Source of the DNA: Actinoplanes oblitus
GTDB taxonomy: Bacteria > Actinomycetota > Actinomycetes > Mycobacteriales > Micromonosporaceae
NCBI RefSeq assembly: GCF_030252345.1
Contig: NZ_CP126980.1
Span: 8,007,501-8,071,500, forward strand
Direction: 5' to 3'
DNA: 64,000 nt
The position numbers and the translations under genes are program-made. Shown in pieces: positions 1 to 8,124 of this stretch. Within the stretch, counting starts at the first letter, position 1; each line of letters starts with the position of its first letter. The notes below the pieces were generated by a model. The model was given only the letters and a program-made list of their open reading frames with translations. It made no database searches and was not told where the DNA came from.

Positions 1-577
1 CGACGTCGTGCAGCTCGCGGGCGATGGCGCTGCGCTCGTCGGCGCGGGCCGCCCGGTGCTCCGACTCGCGCCGCCGCTGTTCCTCCAGGGCCCGCCGCTC
101 GGCCTGCACGCCGAGCTCCCGGGTGGTCCGGACGACCAGGCCGAGCAGCACCGGAAGCCCCAGGTTGATCGCCAGGCCGACGATGGCCTCGAGGATCGAC
201 GAGGACGACGATGACGACGAGGGCGGGTCGCCGATCAGGAAGACCGCGGCCACCAGCGAGACCCCGGCCACCAGGTAGCGCGTCCGGGGCGCCCAGAGGG
301 CCAGCTCGCCGACCGCCCACGCGGTGCCGACCTGGTTGATCGTCGCGTCGTCCAGGACCGCCAGCGCGACGGCGAACAGCGTGGTCTGCACCAGCAGGTT
401 GATCGGCTGGCGGCGGTGCAGCAGCAGCGCGGAGGCGAAGGCGGGCACCGCGAGGGCCCACTGCGCCGGGGTCGGTGGATGGTCGGTGTGGTTGACCACG
501 AGCAGGTAGGCCAGGCCGCTGAGATCCAGCAGCGCCGAGCGCGTGAGGGTGTCCCGCGCATCGAGGAACTTGGCCAT
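1..577 (-). CDS. Sensor histidine kinase, NarL-type (partial, 3' end outside window)
   Basis: The frame opens at ATG 577 and is still open at base 1, so only the first 192 residues are present. The N-terminal 140 or so residues are hydrophobic with about four membrane segments. A charged region rich in Arg, Glu and Ala (coiled-coil signalling helix) follows, then AIARELHDV, the H-box of HisKA_3 kinases, with the phosphoacceptor His at about residue 190. The ATPase domain lies outside the window. A run of about eight Ser codons near 205-230 sits between membrane segments. The gene starts 5 bp after the stop of the ABA4-like gene, so it is probably co-transcribed with it. Such kinases usually pair with a LuxR-type response regulator, expected just to the left. 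Confidence 0.85.
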   Translation of the reverse strand, partial: MAKFLDARDTLTRSALLDLSGLAYLLVVNHTDHPPTPAQWALAVPAFASALLLHRRQPINLLVQTTLFAVALAVLDDATINQVGTAWAVGELALWAPRTRYLVAGVSLVAAVFLIGDPPSSSSSSSSILEAIVGLAINLGLPVLLGLVVRTTRELGVQAERRALEEQRRRESEHRAARADERSAIARELHDV

Positions 578-582
578 GGCGC

Positions 583-1008
583 TCAGCCTAGGTCCTGCCG
601 CCAGCGCGTGCGGACCGCCAGATAGGCGGCCAGCCCGAGCGGTCCGAGCAGGATGGTGAGCACCAGGATCGGCGCGAGGACCAGGTGCGGCATGCCTCGC
701 TCGCGGGCGTCCAGCCAGGCCCAGCGGCCGACGAACAGGTCGAAGGCGATCATGTGGGCCCAGCCGGCGGCCGCCCCGTCGGCGCTGCCGAGCAGGTCGC
801 GCACCCCGCCCAGGGTGGGATCGGCGACCGCCGGCAGCACCTCGCCGAGGTTGGCGAGGACCAGCACCGCGTAGATCAGCACCACCGGCAGCACGATCAG
901 CGGCGAGGCGACGATCCGCCGGGTCCACGACCAGCCCGGTGCCAGGATCATCAGCGCCCAGAACGGCGCGGCCAGCAGGAACGTCAGGGTGAACAGAAAC
1001 GCCGTCAC
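583..1008 (-). CDS. ABA4-like (DUF4281) integral membrane protein
   Basis: This 141-residue protein has about four membrane segments (FLFTLTFLLAAPFWALMIL at the start). It contains a conserved-looking central stretch, HMIAFDLFVGRWAWLDARE, typical of the ABA4-like family, named after the plant neoxanthin-synthesis protein; no bacterial function is established. GTG 1008 is chosen because it overlaps the upstream TGA in a GTGA tetranucleotide, implying translational coupling. A longer in-frame extension upstream only reads the neighbour in another frame. Confidence 0.75.
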   Translation of the reverse strand: MTAFLFTLTFLLAAPFWALMILAPGWSWTRRIVASPLIVLPVVLIYAVLVLANLGEVLPAVADPTLGGVRDLLGSADGAAAGWAHMIAFDLFVGRWAWLDARERGMPHLVLAPILVLTILLGPLGLAAYLAVRTRWRQDLG

Positions 1009-1928
1009 GCCGTCACCATCTCCGGCCGGCGGCCGCGGGACAAGACCAGGCCGATGCCGGTAGCGGTTGCCGCGGCCAGGGCCGCGAGCGCCAGGAGGGT
1101 GATCCCATCCGGTCGCAGCAGCGGTTGCGCACGCATGGCCTGCCAGGTCAGAACAGGGACGATTGCGGCGTACGCCAATCCGCTCACCAGCACCAGCCCC
1201 GCCCGTGTCCGCGCGTCCAGCCGGTCCCCCGCCCAGCGCGCCAGCGCGAACGCCAGGAACGGCAGCACCTGCATCGCGTGCAGCCCGACGAAGTGGCCGA
1301 TCCGCAGGTCCCCGCCGGTGGTGCTCCACCCGGTCAGCGGCATGCCCGGCCCGCCGTCCGGCACGCCGACGCTGTGCGCCCCGGTGATCCCCTCGATACC
1401 GGTCCGCTGGGTGGTCATCGGGACGGCGGCGAGCATGCCGAGCAGCGAGATGAACAGGCCGAGCCGGATCGCGTACGCGGCAGCCCTGTCCGCGATCCGC
1501 TGCCGCAGCGCGACGATGCCGATGGTCAGGTGCGCGAGGAAGAGCACCATGATCGAGGCGCCCATCATCGACCAGAGCGTCGCGTTCAGCGGGGTGGTCT
1601 GGTTGTAGTGGCTGGTGGTGCCCCGGATGACCTGGACGGTGATGATGGCCAGCTCGATCGCCGAGACGCCGACGACGACGGTGCCGGCCCGGGCGGCGAG
1701 GCGGCTGCGTCTCGGCAGCGCGGCGAGCAGCCAGGCGAGCGTCCAGCCGTAGACGGCGAACGAGACGGCGAACTTGAACGGCTTGAGCCAGATCGGCACC
1801 CCGGTCAGGACCCGGGAGTCGGCGAACAGGCCGATCCCGGCGATCACGGCCAGTGCGACCGACGCCCAGGTGAGCGCCAGCAGCGGCCGATGCCAGTGCC
1901 GCGGTGCGGAGACTTCGATGGTCGTCAT
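1005..1928 (-). CDS. Conserved multi-pass membrane protein, function unknown
   Basis: This 307-residue protein has about eight predicted membrane helices and no signal peptide. It has conserved-looking polar positions between helices (LKPFKFAVSFAVYGW, SHYNQTTPLNATLWSMMG, IGHFVGLHAMQVLP); the His-rich last motif could bind metal or cofactor, but I do not recognise a characterised family. ATG 1928 is chosen because the sequence before it is low-complexity and Arg/Pro-rich. It heads a leftward operon with the ABA4-like protein and the histidine kinase, and is divergent from the gene at 2039 across about 110 bp that must hold both promoters. Confidence 0.75.
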   Translation of the reverse strand: MTTIEVSAPRHWHRPLLALTWASVALAVIAGIGLFADSRVLTGVPIWLKPFKFAVSFAVYGWTLAWLLAALPRRSRLAARAGTVVVGVSAIELAIITVQVIRGTTSHYNQTTPLNATLWSMMGASIMVLFLAHLTIGIVALRQRIADRAAAYAIRLGLFISLLGMLAAVPMTTQRTGIEGITGAHSVGVPDGGPGMPLTGWSTTGGDLRIGHFVGLHAMQVLPFLAFALARWAGDRLDARTRAGLVLVSGLAYAAIVPVLTWQAMRAQPLLRPDGITLLALAALAAATATGIGLVLSRGRRPEMVTA

Positions 1929-2038
1929 GGCGTCAGAGTCCCGCCGCGCGGGCCCGGAATCGCCAGCCCGCGGGCCGCAGTCGCGGCCGCTCGTCCGAGG
2001 CCGCCTCCTCCCGGGGTAGGAGGGGTGATACTGGCGCG

Positions 2039-3436
2039 GTGCACCCCGCATCCGCCGGCCTGACCGACTTCCCCATCGACCACACGGGACGCCGCAGCAG
2101 CGCGTCCCTGGGCCGCGCGGTGGTCGCCGACGCGCTGCGCCCGATCGACCCGGCGGCCGCCGCGGCGGCCGAGCGCGAGTCCGACTGGCGGCGCGGCTAT
2201 CTGCGGCACTTCCGGGCGCTGGTGGAGGCCGGGCTGAGCGCCGACGGCAGTGCCGGCTACGCGATCGCCGAGGCCGGCCTGGCCTCGGTGCAGGCCCGGA
2301 TGCGTTACGTGCTGCGCGACGGTGCGGAGTTCAGCCTGGCGCAGGCGCTGATGGCGGAGCCGCGGCAGCCGTACGAGACGGTGGAGATGGCCGGCTTGGC
2401 GGCGCCGGACCGGGATCTGTCCGGGCTGGTCCGCCGGCTGGACGGGTGGGTGGCGGCCGGGGTGGTCGAGGAGTCGTGCGCCGAGGCGGTGCGGGAGGTG
2501 GCCGCCAACCCGGGCTGGCTGGACCTCGGTGACCTGACGTTCGCGCTGCTCGGGGCGGGCGCCGAGATGGGCCCGCTGAAGGCGCTGCTCGACTGGGGCG
2601 CCACCGTGCTGGCGATCGACCTGCCGCTGGCCGAGCTGTGGGAGCGGATCGGCGCGGTGGTGACCGGGTCGGCGGGGCGCCTGCTGGCGCCGGCGGTGGC
2701 CGGGACGGGGACGCCGGGCGCCGATCTGCAAGCCGCCCTGCCCGCTGTCGCGCACTGGCTGCTCGGCTTCGACGGGCAGCTGGTGCTGGGCAACTACGGG
2801 TACGCGCCGGGCAACGCCTACCCGAGGCTGGCCGCCGCTGTCGACGCCCTGTCGGTGCACGTCCGGCAGCAGCGGCCGGACACCGCGCTGACCGTGCTGG
2901 CCACCCCGACCGACGTGTACGCGGTCCCGGCCGGAGCCGTCGAGCAGTCCCGGGCCAGGTACGCCGAGCGCGGCCGCCGGGCTCGGCTGACCACTCCGCT
3001 CTCCGGTGGCCGGCTGCTGCTGCCCAACTATCCGGTGCCGGCCGTGCCGGGGATCAGCGACAGCCTGGTCCCGCAGCAGGGACCGAACTACGCGCTGGCG
3101 AAACGGATCCACCGCTGGCGGGCCACCGTGGCGCGGCGGGACGGGCCGGTCAGCTTCGCGGTGGCGCCGCCCACCCGGACCCGGTCGGTGCTGCGCAACC
3201 GGCTGCTCAAGGCGGCGTACGCGGGGGCGCACCTGTTCGGCGTGGAGGTGTTCGAGCCGGCCACGGCGAGCAAACTGATGGCCGTGCTGATGATCCATCA
3301 GCTGCGGAAGCCCCGGGCGGCGGATCCGGCGGCGTGGCGGGACGAGACGGTCGCGGCGGCGCACGGCGGCCTGTGGCGTGCCGCCTATCACCCGCGGACG
3401 GCGTTGCCGATCGCCGCGGTACGCGGGTTCCTGTAA
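2039..3436 (+). CDS. Conserved hypothetical protein with Rossmann-like glycine motif
   Basis: This 465-residue, probably cytoplasmic protein belongs to no family I can name. The N-terminal third is helical and acidic. Around residues 165-200 the stretch LLGAGAEMGPLKALLDWG followed by ATVLAIDL looks like a dinucleotide-binding beta-alpha-beta turn, and GNYGYAPGNAYPRL follows near residue 250. There is no membrane segment or signal peptide. GTG 2039 is chosen because AGGAGGGG lies about 13 bases upstream; a longer reading overlaps the divergent promoter region. It ends 23 bp before the MobA-like gene, so it may share its transcript. Confidence 0.7.
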   Translation: MHPASAGLTDFPIDHTGRRSSASLGRAVVADALRPIDPAAAAAAERESDWRRGYLRHFRALVEAGLSADGSAGYAIAEAGLASVQARMRYVLRDGAEFSLAQALMAEPRQPYETVEMAGLAAPDRDLSGLVRRLDGWVAAGVVEESCAEAVREVAANPGWLDLGDLTFALLGAGAEMGPLKALLDWGATVLAIDLPLAELWERIGAVVTGSAGRLLAPAVAGTGTPGADLQAALPAVAHWLLGFDGQLVLGNYGYAPGNAYPRLAAAVDALSVHVRQQRPDTALTVLATPTDVYAVPAGAVEQSRARYAERGRRARLTTPLSGGRLLLPNYPVPAVPGISDSLVPQQGPNYALAKRIHRWRATVARRDGPVSFAVAPPTRTRSVLRNRLLKAAYAGAHLFGVEVFEPATASKLMAVLMIHQLRKPRAADPAAWRDETVAAAHGGLWRAAYHPRTALPIAAVRGFL

Positions 3437-3459
3437 CACGCCGTGGCTACGCTCCGACG

Positions 3460-4023
3460 ATGATCACGGCCGGTCTGGTGCTCGCCGCCGGGGCGGGACT
3501 CCGGTACGGGATGGCCAAGGCGCTGGTCCCGTACCGTAATCGGCTTCTGGTGGAACACGCTGCCGAGACTTCGCGGCGGGCCGGTTGTGAGCGGACCCTG
3601 GTGGTTCTCGGCGCGCGCGCCGAGGAGGTCGTGGCGCGGGCGGACCTGCCGGAGACCGTGATCAACCCGGAGTGGGCCGGCGGCATGGGCTCGTCGCTGC
3701 GGGCCGGGCTGGCGGCGCTGAGCGCGGACCCGAGCGTCGGCGCGGTGGTGGTTCTGCTGGTGGACATGCCCGGCGTGACGGCCGAGGCGGTCCGCCGGGT
3801 GCTCGCGCACGCCGCGCCGGACGCCCTGGTGATGGGCGGGTATCGAGGGCGGCGGGGGCATCCGGTGCTGCTCGGGCGCGAGCATTGGGCGGGTGTCGCG
3901 GCCGGTGCGACCGGAGATCGGGGCGCGCGGGATTACCTGCGCGCGCACGAGGTACTGGTGGTCGAGGTCGGCGACATCGCCGACGACACCGATCTGGACC
4001 GCCCGGGAGACCTCGATGCGTGA
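3460..4023 (+). CDS. MobA/MocA-like NTP transferase
   Basis: This 187-residue protein is of the MobA-like NTP-transferase family, which attaches CMP or GMP to molybdopterin. The nucleotide-binding signature LAAGAGLRYGMAKALV is at the N-terminus, VDMPG provides the metal-binding Asp near residue 105, and GHPVLLGREHW occurs in the C-terminal half. It overlaps the XdhC gene by 8 bp. The pairing with XdhC points to cofactor preparation for a xanthine dehydrogenase or CO dehydrogenase-type hydroxylase (MocA-like, cytidylylating). No such hydroxylase is in the window. Confidence 0.88.
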   Translation: MITAGLVLAAGAGLRYGMAKALVPYRNRLLVEHAAETSRRAGCERTLVVLGARAEEVVARADLPETVINPEWAGGMGSSLRAGLAALSADPSVGAVVVLLVDMPGVTAEAVRRVLAHAAPDALVMGGYRGRRGHPVLLGREHWAGVAAGATGDRGARDYLRAHEVLVVEVGDIADDTDLDRPGDLDA

Positions 4024-5002
4024 CGTGCTCGCCGACCTGCTGCGCTGGTGGTCGGCCGGCGAGCCGGCCGGGCTGGCGATCGTGACCGCCACCTGGTCGA
4101 GCGCGCCGCGGCAGGTGGGCGCGGCGATGGCGGTCGGGCCGGACGGGGTGGCGGTCGGCAGCGTGTCCGGCGGGTGCGTGGAGGCAGCCGTCTACGACCT
4201 GTGCCGGGAGGCGGCCGAGACCGGTTTGTCGCAAGTGGCGAGTTTCGGCGTGACAGATGATCTCGCCCTGGACGCCGGCCTGCCCTGTGGCGGCACGATC
4301 GAGCTGCACATCGGACGAGTGGACCGGCTGACCTTTCCGGATCTGCCGCGCCTGGTGAGCGCCGTGGAGCGGGGTGAGCCGGTGGCACTGCGCATCGCCG
4401 ACGGGTATGCCGTCGGGGCGACCGGCGAGATCGCCTTCCCGCCACCGGCCCGGATGCTGGTGTTCGGCGCCACCGACCACGCCGCGGCGGTCGCCCGGAT
4501 CGGCGGCTTCCTCGGCTATCGGGTGACGGTCTGTGACGCCCGCCCGGTCTTCGCCACCGCCCGCCGCTTCCCCGGCGCGCATCAGGTGGTGGTCGACTGG
4601 CCGCACCGGTACCTGGCCGCCGAGGCCGAGGCCGGCCGGATCGACGACCGGACCGTGATCTGTGTGCTCACCCACGACCCGAAGTTCGACGTGCCCACCC
4701 TGGAGCTGGCGCTGCGCCTGGACGTCGGCTACGTCGGCGCGATGGGCTCCCGGCGCACGCACGAGGACCGGCTGGCCCGGTTGCGCGCGGCCGGGCTGAG
4801 CGAGCCGGAGCTGGCCCGGCTCTGCTCGCCGATCGGCCTGGACCTGGGTGCGCGCAGTCCCGAGGAGACAGCGGTGAGCATCGCCGCCGAGATCGTCGCG
4901 CTGCGCCACGGCGGCTCCGGCGGCCGGCTGTCGCGGGTCACCGGACCGGTCCACAAAAACTTCGGCGCGGCGGGCAACCTTTCCGTCCCGCGGGAACACT
5001 GA
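4016..5002 (+). CDS. XdhC family molybdoenzyme maturation protein
   Basis: This 328-residue protein has an N-terminal XdhC/CoxI domain (residues 1-85, with SVSGGCVEAAVY and its conserved Cys) and a C-terminal Rossmann domain (about 140-285, with MLVFGATDHAAAVARIGG and YVGAMGSRRTHEDRL). The family binds and sulfurates molybdenum cofactor before insertion into xanthine dehydrogenase-type enzymes. ATG 4016 lies inside the end of the MobA-like gene, so the two are translationally coupled. About 60 bp of AT-richer DNA after the stop carries the pectate lyase promoter region. Confidence 0.9.
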   Translation: MRDVLADLLRWWSAGEPAGLAIVTATWSSAPRQVGAAMAVGPDGVAVGSVSGGCVEAAVYDLCREAAETGLSQVASFGVTDDLALDAGLPCGGTIELHIGRVDRLTFPDLPRLVSAVERGEPVALRIADGYAVGATGEIAFPPPARMLVFGATDHAAAVARIGGFLGYRVTVCDARPVFATARRFPGAHQVVVDWPHRYLAAEAEAGRIDDRTVICVLTHDPKFDVPTLELALRLDVGYVGAMGSRRTHEDRLARLRAAGLSEPELARLCSPIGLDLGARSPEETAVSIAAEIVALRHGGSGGRLSRVTGPVHKNFGAAGNLSVPREH

Positions 5003-5009
5003 CACTTAC

Positions 5010-5078
5010 GAAAGCATTTTCAGAATTGCATTTCTGGCCGCATTCTTAATTTATGAGAATCGTTGACAGAAAGCTTTC
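5010..5078 (+). promoter_or_regulatory. Putative operator pair upstream of pectate lyase
   Basis: This AT-rich island holds a perfect palindrome GAAAGCTTTC at 5069-5078 and a related imperfect copy GAAAGCATTTTC at 5010-5021. Possible -35 and -10 elements lie between them (TTGCAT near 5026, TTATGA near 5051, spacing about 19). GAAA/TTTC palindromes are common in LacI-family and other sugar-responsive operators of actinobacteria, so regulation of the lyase by a sugar repressor is plausible. No regulator is identified. Confidence 0.4.
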
Positions 5079-5131
5079 CTGAGGATCAGGATCGTCGCGT
5101 TCCCCGACATCTCCCCGGAAAGGCCGTAAAC

Positions 5132-5935
5132 GTGTTCAACAATCTTCGGCGACGGTGGCGCGCCGGGCTCGTCGCGGTGGTCGCGCTCGGACTGGGCGTC
5201 GGCGCCGTGGTCTACACGCAGGGCGCCAGCGCGGCGACCTGGCCGACCGCGACCGGCACGGTGAAGCTGACCGCCACCAAGGCGTTCTCCGGCACGCTGG
5301 ACGGCGGCCTCAAGCGCTACTACGGCAGCGGCGCGCTGGGCACCAGCGACCAGGACGAGAACCAGGACCCGCTGTTCGAGCTGGCCGACGGCGCCACCCT
5401 GAAGAACGTGATCATCGGGTCGCCGGCCGCGGACGGCGTGCACTGCCTCGGTTCCTGCACCCTCACCAACGTGTGGTGGGAGAACGTGGGCGAGGACGCC
5501 GCGACGTTCAAGGGCGGGTCCGGCGCGACGTACACGGTCAGCGGCGGTGGCGCCAAGGGTGCCGACGACAAGGTGTTCCAGCACAACGGTGGCGGCACGC
5601 TGACCGTCAAGAACTTCGCCGTCGACGACTTCGGCAAGCTGTACCGGTCCTGCGGCAACTGCAAGACGCAGTACAAGCGCAAGGTGGTGCTGAGCGGGAT
5701 CACCGCCACCTACCCGGGCTCGTCGCTGGTCGGCATCAACGCGAACTACGGCGACACCGCGACGTTCAGCAACATCACGATCGTCGGCGACAGCAGCAAG
5801 AAGATCGCCGTCTGCGTCACCTACCAGGGCAACAAGACCGGCGCCGAGCCGACCAAGCTGGCCACCTACAAGGGCAGCACCGGCGGCGACGGGACGTACT
5901 GCAAGTTCACCAGCGCCAACATCACCTACAAGTGA
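5132..5935 (+). CDS. Secreted pectate lyase, PL3-like
   Basis: This 267-residue exported protein resembles PL3 pectate lyases (PelI type), which cleave polygalacturonate by beta-elimination. A twin-Arg-like basic start (NNLRRRWR) and a hydrophobic core lead to cleavage near ASAATWP. The mature part is a short parallel beta-helix rich in N, T and G with paired Cys (HCLGSC, SCGNC) and the basic stretch YKRKVVL, where the catalytic Lys/Arg of the family would lie. GTG 5132 has GGAAAGG 8 bases upstream; an in-frame TTG at 5063 would place the operator inside the gene. The KDG kinase/KDPG aldolase pair at 9.4-11 kb could use its downstream product. Confidence 0.85.
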   Translation: MFNNLRRRWRAGLVAVVALGLGVGAVVYTQGASAATWPTATGTVKLTATKAFSGTLDGGLKRYYGSGALGTSDQDENQDPLFELADGATLKNVIIGSPAADGVHCLGSCTLTNVWWENVGEDAATFKGGSGATYTVSGGGAKGADDKVFQHNGGGTLTVKNFAVDDFGKLYRSCGNCKTQYKRKVVLSGITATYPGSSLVGINANYGDTATFSNITIVGDSSKKIAVCVTYQGNKTGAEPTKLATYKGSTGGDGTYCKFTSANITYK

Positions 5936-5963
5936 CCCACCGTCCCCCGCGACCGCCGCACTG

Positions 5964-6047
5964 AACGCGCCCGGATCGGGCTCGGCCATCCCCAGATCGT
6001 CGGAGTCCGCGCGACCCCGCGATCGGCCGGGCCCCGCCGGGCGCGTT
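5964..6047. terminator. Large inverted repeat between convergent genes
   Basis: AACGCGCCCGG at 5964-5974 is perfectly complementary to CCGGGCGCGTT at 6037-6047, followed by TTT. It lies between the stops of the converging pectate lyase and GlxA-type genes, so it may act as a bidirectional terminator. The 62-base loop is unusually long, which lowers confidence. Confidence 0.4.
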
Positions 6048-6053
6048 TCGCTG

Positions 6054-6938
6054 TCACACCGTCCTTGATCGCAGCCGGCGGAGCATCCGCGCGTCCCCGA
6101 AACCGACGGCCCGGGCGGCGGCCTCGACGGTGGCGCCGTGGCCGATCAGGTACTCCGCCCGCTCCAGGCGCAGCAGCTGCTGGTACCGCAGCGGGGTACG
6201 GCCGGTCGCGGCGGTGAACAGCCTGGTCAGAGTGCGTTCGCTGACGCCGGCGCCGGACGCCAGCTCGGCCAGCGGCAGCGGCTCGGCGAACGCCGCGTCG
6301 ATCCGGTCCTGCACCCGGTGCACCACGTCGCTGAGGTGCCCGCGATGCCGCAGCATCGCGCTGGCCTGCTGCTCGTCGCCGTTGCGCCGGGCATAGACGA
6401 CCATCTCCCGGGCCACCCCGGCGGCCACCGCCGGGCCGTGCCGCTGGGCCACCAGGTGCAAGGCCAGATCGATGCCGCTGGCGATGCCCGCCGAGGTGAT
6501 CACCCGGTCGTCGCAGACGTAGAGCACGTCCCGGACGACCGTGGCCCGCGGATGGCTGCGGGCCAGCGAGTCCTGCAGGTCATGGTGGGTGGTGCAGCGG
6601 CGGCCGTCGAGCAGTCCGGCCCGGCCGAGCGCGTCGGCGCCGGAGCAGACGCTGGCCACCGTGCCGCCGGAGGCGTGGTGCCCGGCTATCTCGCGGAGCG
6701 TTCCGGCGCTGAAGAAGCCGTAACCGGTGCGCCACCCCGGGACGACGACCAGGTCGTCCGGGGACAGCGCGGGCCAGTCCACCTCGGCCCGCAGGACGAC
6801 GCCCTGCCAGCTGGGGACGCTGGCCGACTCGGCCACGTACCGCAGGGTGTAGCCGGGGGCGGTGGAGAAGACCTGAGCCGGGCCGGCCAGATCGAGCAGG
6901 TGGACCTGCGGGGTGAGCAGAAAGACCACCACGCTCAC
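6054..6938 (-). CDS. GlxA-type transcriptional regulator (DJ-1/PfpI plus AraC HTH)
   Basis: This 294-residue regulator has an N-terminal DJ-1/PfpI amidotransferase-like domain (about 1-180, with SVCSGADALG and its nucleophile-elbow Cys98) and a C-terminal AraC/XylS DNA-binding domain (about 205-294, with LAELASGAGVSERTLTRLF). The protein stops soon after the second helix-turn-helix, slightly short for the family, and the usual FSRAF segment reads as MLRRL. It lies 7 bp downstream of the cysteine hydrolase gene, so the two are an operon, and it probably regulates that hydrolase. Confidence 0.88.
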   Translation of the reverse strand: MSVVVFLLTPQVHLLDLAGPAQVFSTAPGYTLRYVAESASVPSWQGVVLRAEVDWPALSPDDLVVVPGWRTGYGFFSAGTLREIAGHHASGGTVASVCSGADALGRAGLLDGRRCTTHHDLQDSLARSHPRATVVRDVLYVCDDRVITSAGIASGIDLALHLVAQRHGPAVAAGVAREMVVYARRNGDEQQASAMLRHRGHLSDVVHRVQDRIDAAFAEPLPLAELASGAGVSERTLTRLFTAATGRTPLRYQQLLRLERAEYLIGHGATVEAAARAVGFGDARMLRRLRSRTV

Positions 6939-6945
6939 GATCCGG

Positions 6946-7530
6946 TCACTCCTTCTCGATGTCGGCCACCGTCCGGATCGTGGCGAAGCGGCCGGCCAGG
7001 GCGTACTCGGTGCGGGTCACCACGTCCGCGGCGGACAGCGTACGCGGGTCGGCCAGCAGCTCGGCGACGCTCTGGTCGGCGGGGGCGTCGCGGTGCGGGA
7101 TCGGGAAGGTGGCGGTGGCGTCGGTGACGAAGGTGACGTGGTACCCGAGATCGGCGGCGACCCGGGCGGTGGTCTCGACGCACTGCTCGGTGCGCATGCC
7201 GCAGACGGTGACCCGGGTGACGCCCCCGAGCGTGAGGCGATGCTGCAGGTCGGTGCCGGTGAACGCGTTGTGCACGGTCTTGGTCAGGACGGGCTCGCCG
7301 GCGGCCGGGACGAGTTCCGGCATCAGGTGCACGAAACCGTTGGCCGGGTCGAAGGTGCCGCCGCTGCCCGGCTCGGTGTGCAGCACCCAGACGACGAGCT
7401 TTCCGGCATTGCGCGCGTGGTCCACCAGCCGCTGGACGTTCGGCAGGAGGTCCGGGTTGTCGACGGTCGCCCAGAGCGGGCGCGCCCGGAACGATTCCTG
7501 CATGTCGATCACGATCAGAGCCTCGGTCAT
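6946..7530 (-). CDS. Cysteine hydrolase, isochorismatase family
   Basis: This 194-residue enzyme has the family's catalytic triad: Asp9 (ALIVIDMQESF), Lys84 (LTKTVHNAF) and Cys117 (CGMRTEQCVETTAR). Members hydrolyse isochorismate, nicotinamide, N-carbamoyl compounds or related amides; sequence alone does not fix the substrate. ATG 7530 is used because the family's hydrophobic first strand begins immediately after it; an upstream in-frame start would add only four residues. It is co-transcribed with the GlxA-like regulator. Confidence 0.88.
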   Translation of the reverse strand: MTEALIVIDMQESFRARPLWATVDNPDLLPNVQRLVDHARNAGKLVVWVLHTEPGSGGTFDPANGFVHLMPELVPAAGEPVLTKTVHNAFTGTDLQHRLTLGGVTRVTVCGMRTEQCVETTARVAADLGYHVTFVTDATATFPIPHRDAPADQSVAELLADPRTLSAADVVTRTEYALAGRFATIRTVADIEKE

Positions 7531-7598
7531 GCCCTCATCCAACGCCGCTCCGGGCGACCGGAACAGGCCTCATCCAGCCCGCTCCCGGAACGATCCGG

Positions 7599-8063
7599 TC
7601 ACCGCCGCAGCCGGGCTGCCGAACGGGCGCGGGCGTGCTCGAGAAGTGGCTGCACCACCGCCGGGTCGGGATCGATCATCGAACCCCAGCCCTGGACGGC
7701 GTAGACCGGGTGCGGGAACCACCGGCCGGACGCGGTGAAGTCGATGGCGGACTCGTGCTCGGTGAACTGCTCCGGGCCGTACCCGAAAAGGGCCTTGAAC
7801 CGCTCGCGGCCGAGCTCGACGTTGAGCCGGAACACGCCCGGGCGGTCCAGATCGGACCGCTCGTCGAAGCCGGGGACGTCTTGCACGACGATCGTGGCGA
7901 ACGGGCGCATCCGGTCCTCGCCGGCGAAGAAGAAACGGTCACCCCAGCTGAGCTCCGGGGCACCGGTGCCGGGGCCGGCGATCAGCTGGGTGACGCCGGG
8001 AAGTCGCAGGATGTGCTCGACGAGCGTGTCGAGGCGGTCGGCCTCAGGAGGTTCGGGCAGCAT
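7599..8063 (-). CDS. DUF6194 family protein
   Basis: This 154-residue soluble protein matches the pattern of DUF6194: an N-terminal helix, GDRFFFAGEDRMRPFATIV, then FRLNVELGRERFKALFG and a C-terminal WGSMIDPDPAVVQPLLEHA. The ligand-binding alpha/beta fold is suggested but no activity is known. It is divergent from the TioE regulator with 61 bp between the starts, so the regulator may control it. Confidence 0.75.
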   Translation of the reverse strand: MLPEPPEADRLDTLVEHILRLPGVTQLIAGPGTGAPELSWGDRFFFAGEDRMRPFATIVVQDVPGFDERSDLDRPGVFRLNVELGRERFKALFGYGPEQFTEHESAIDFTASGRWFPHPVYAVQGWGSMIDPDPAVVQPLLEHARARSAARLRR

Positions 8064-8124
8064 GACCTCTACCGTATCGTTGAACCACCCTGTGAAGGTT
8101 TTGCCGACTCTGTTCAGGACGGGT

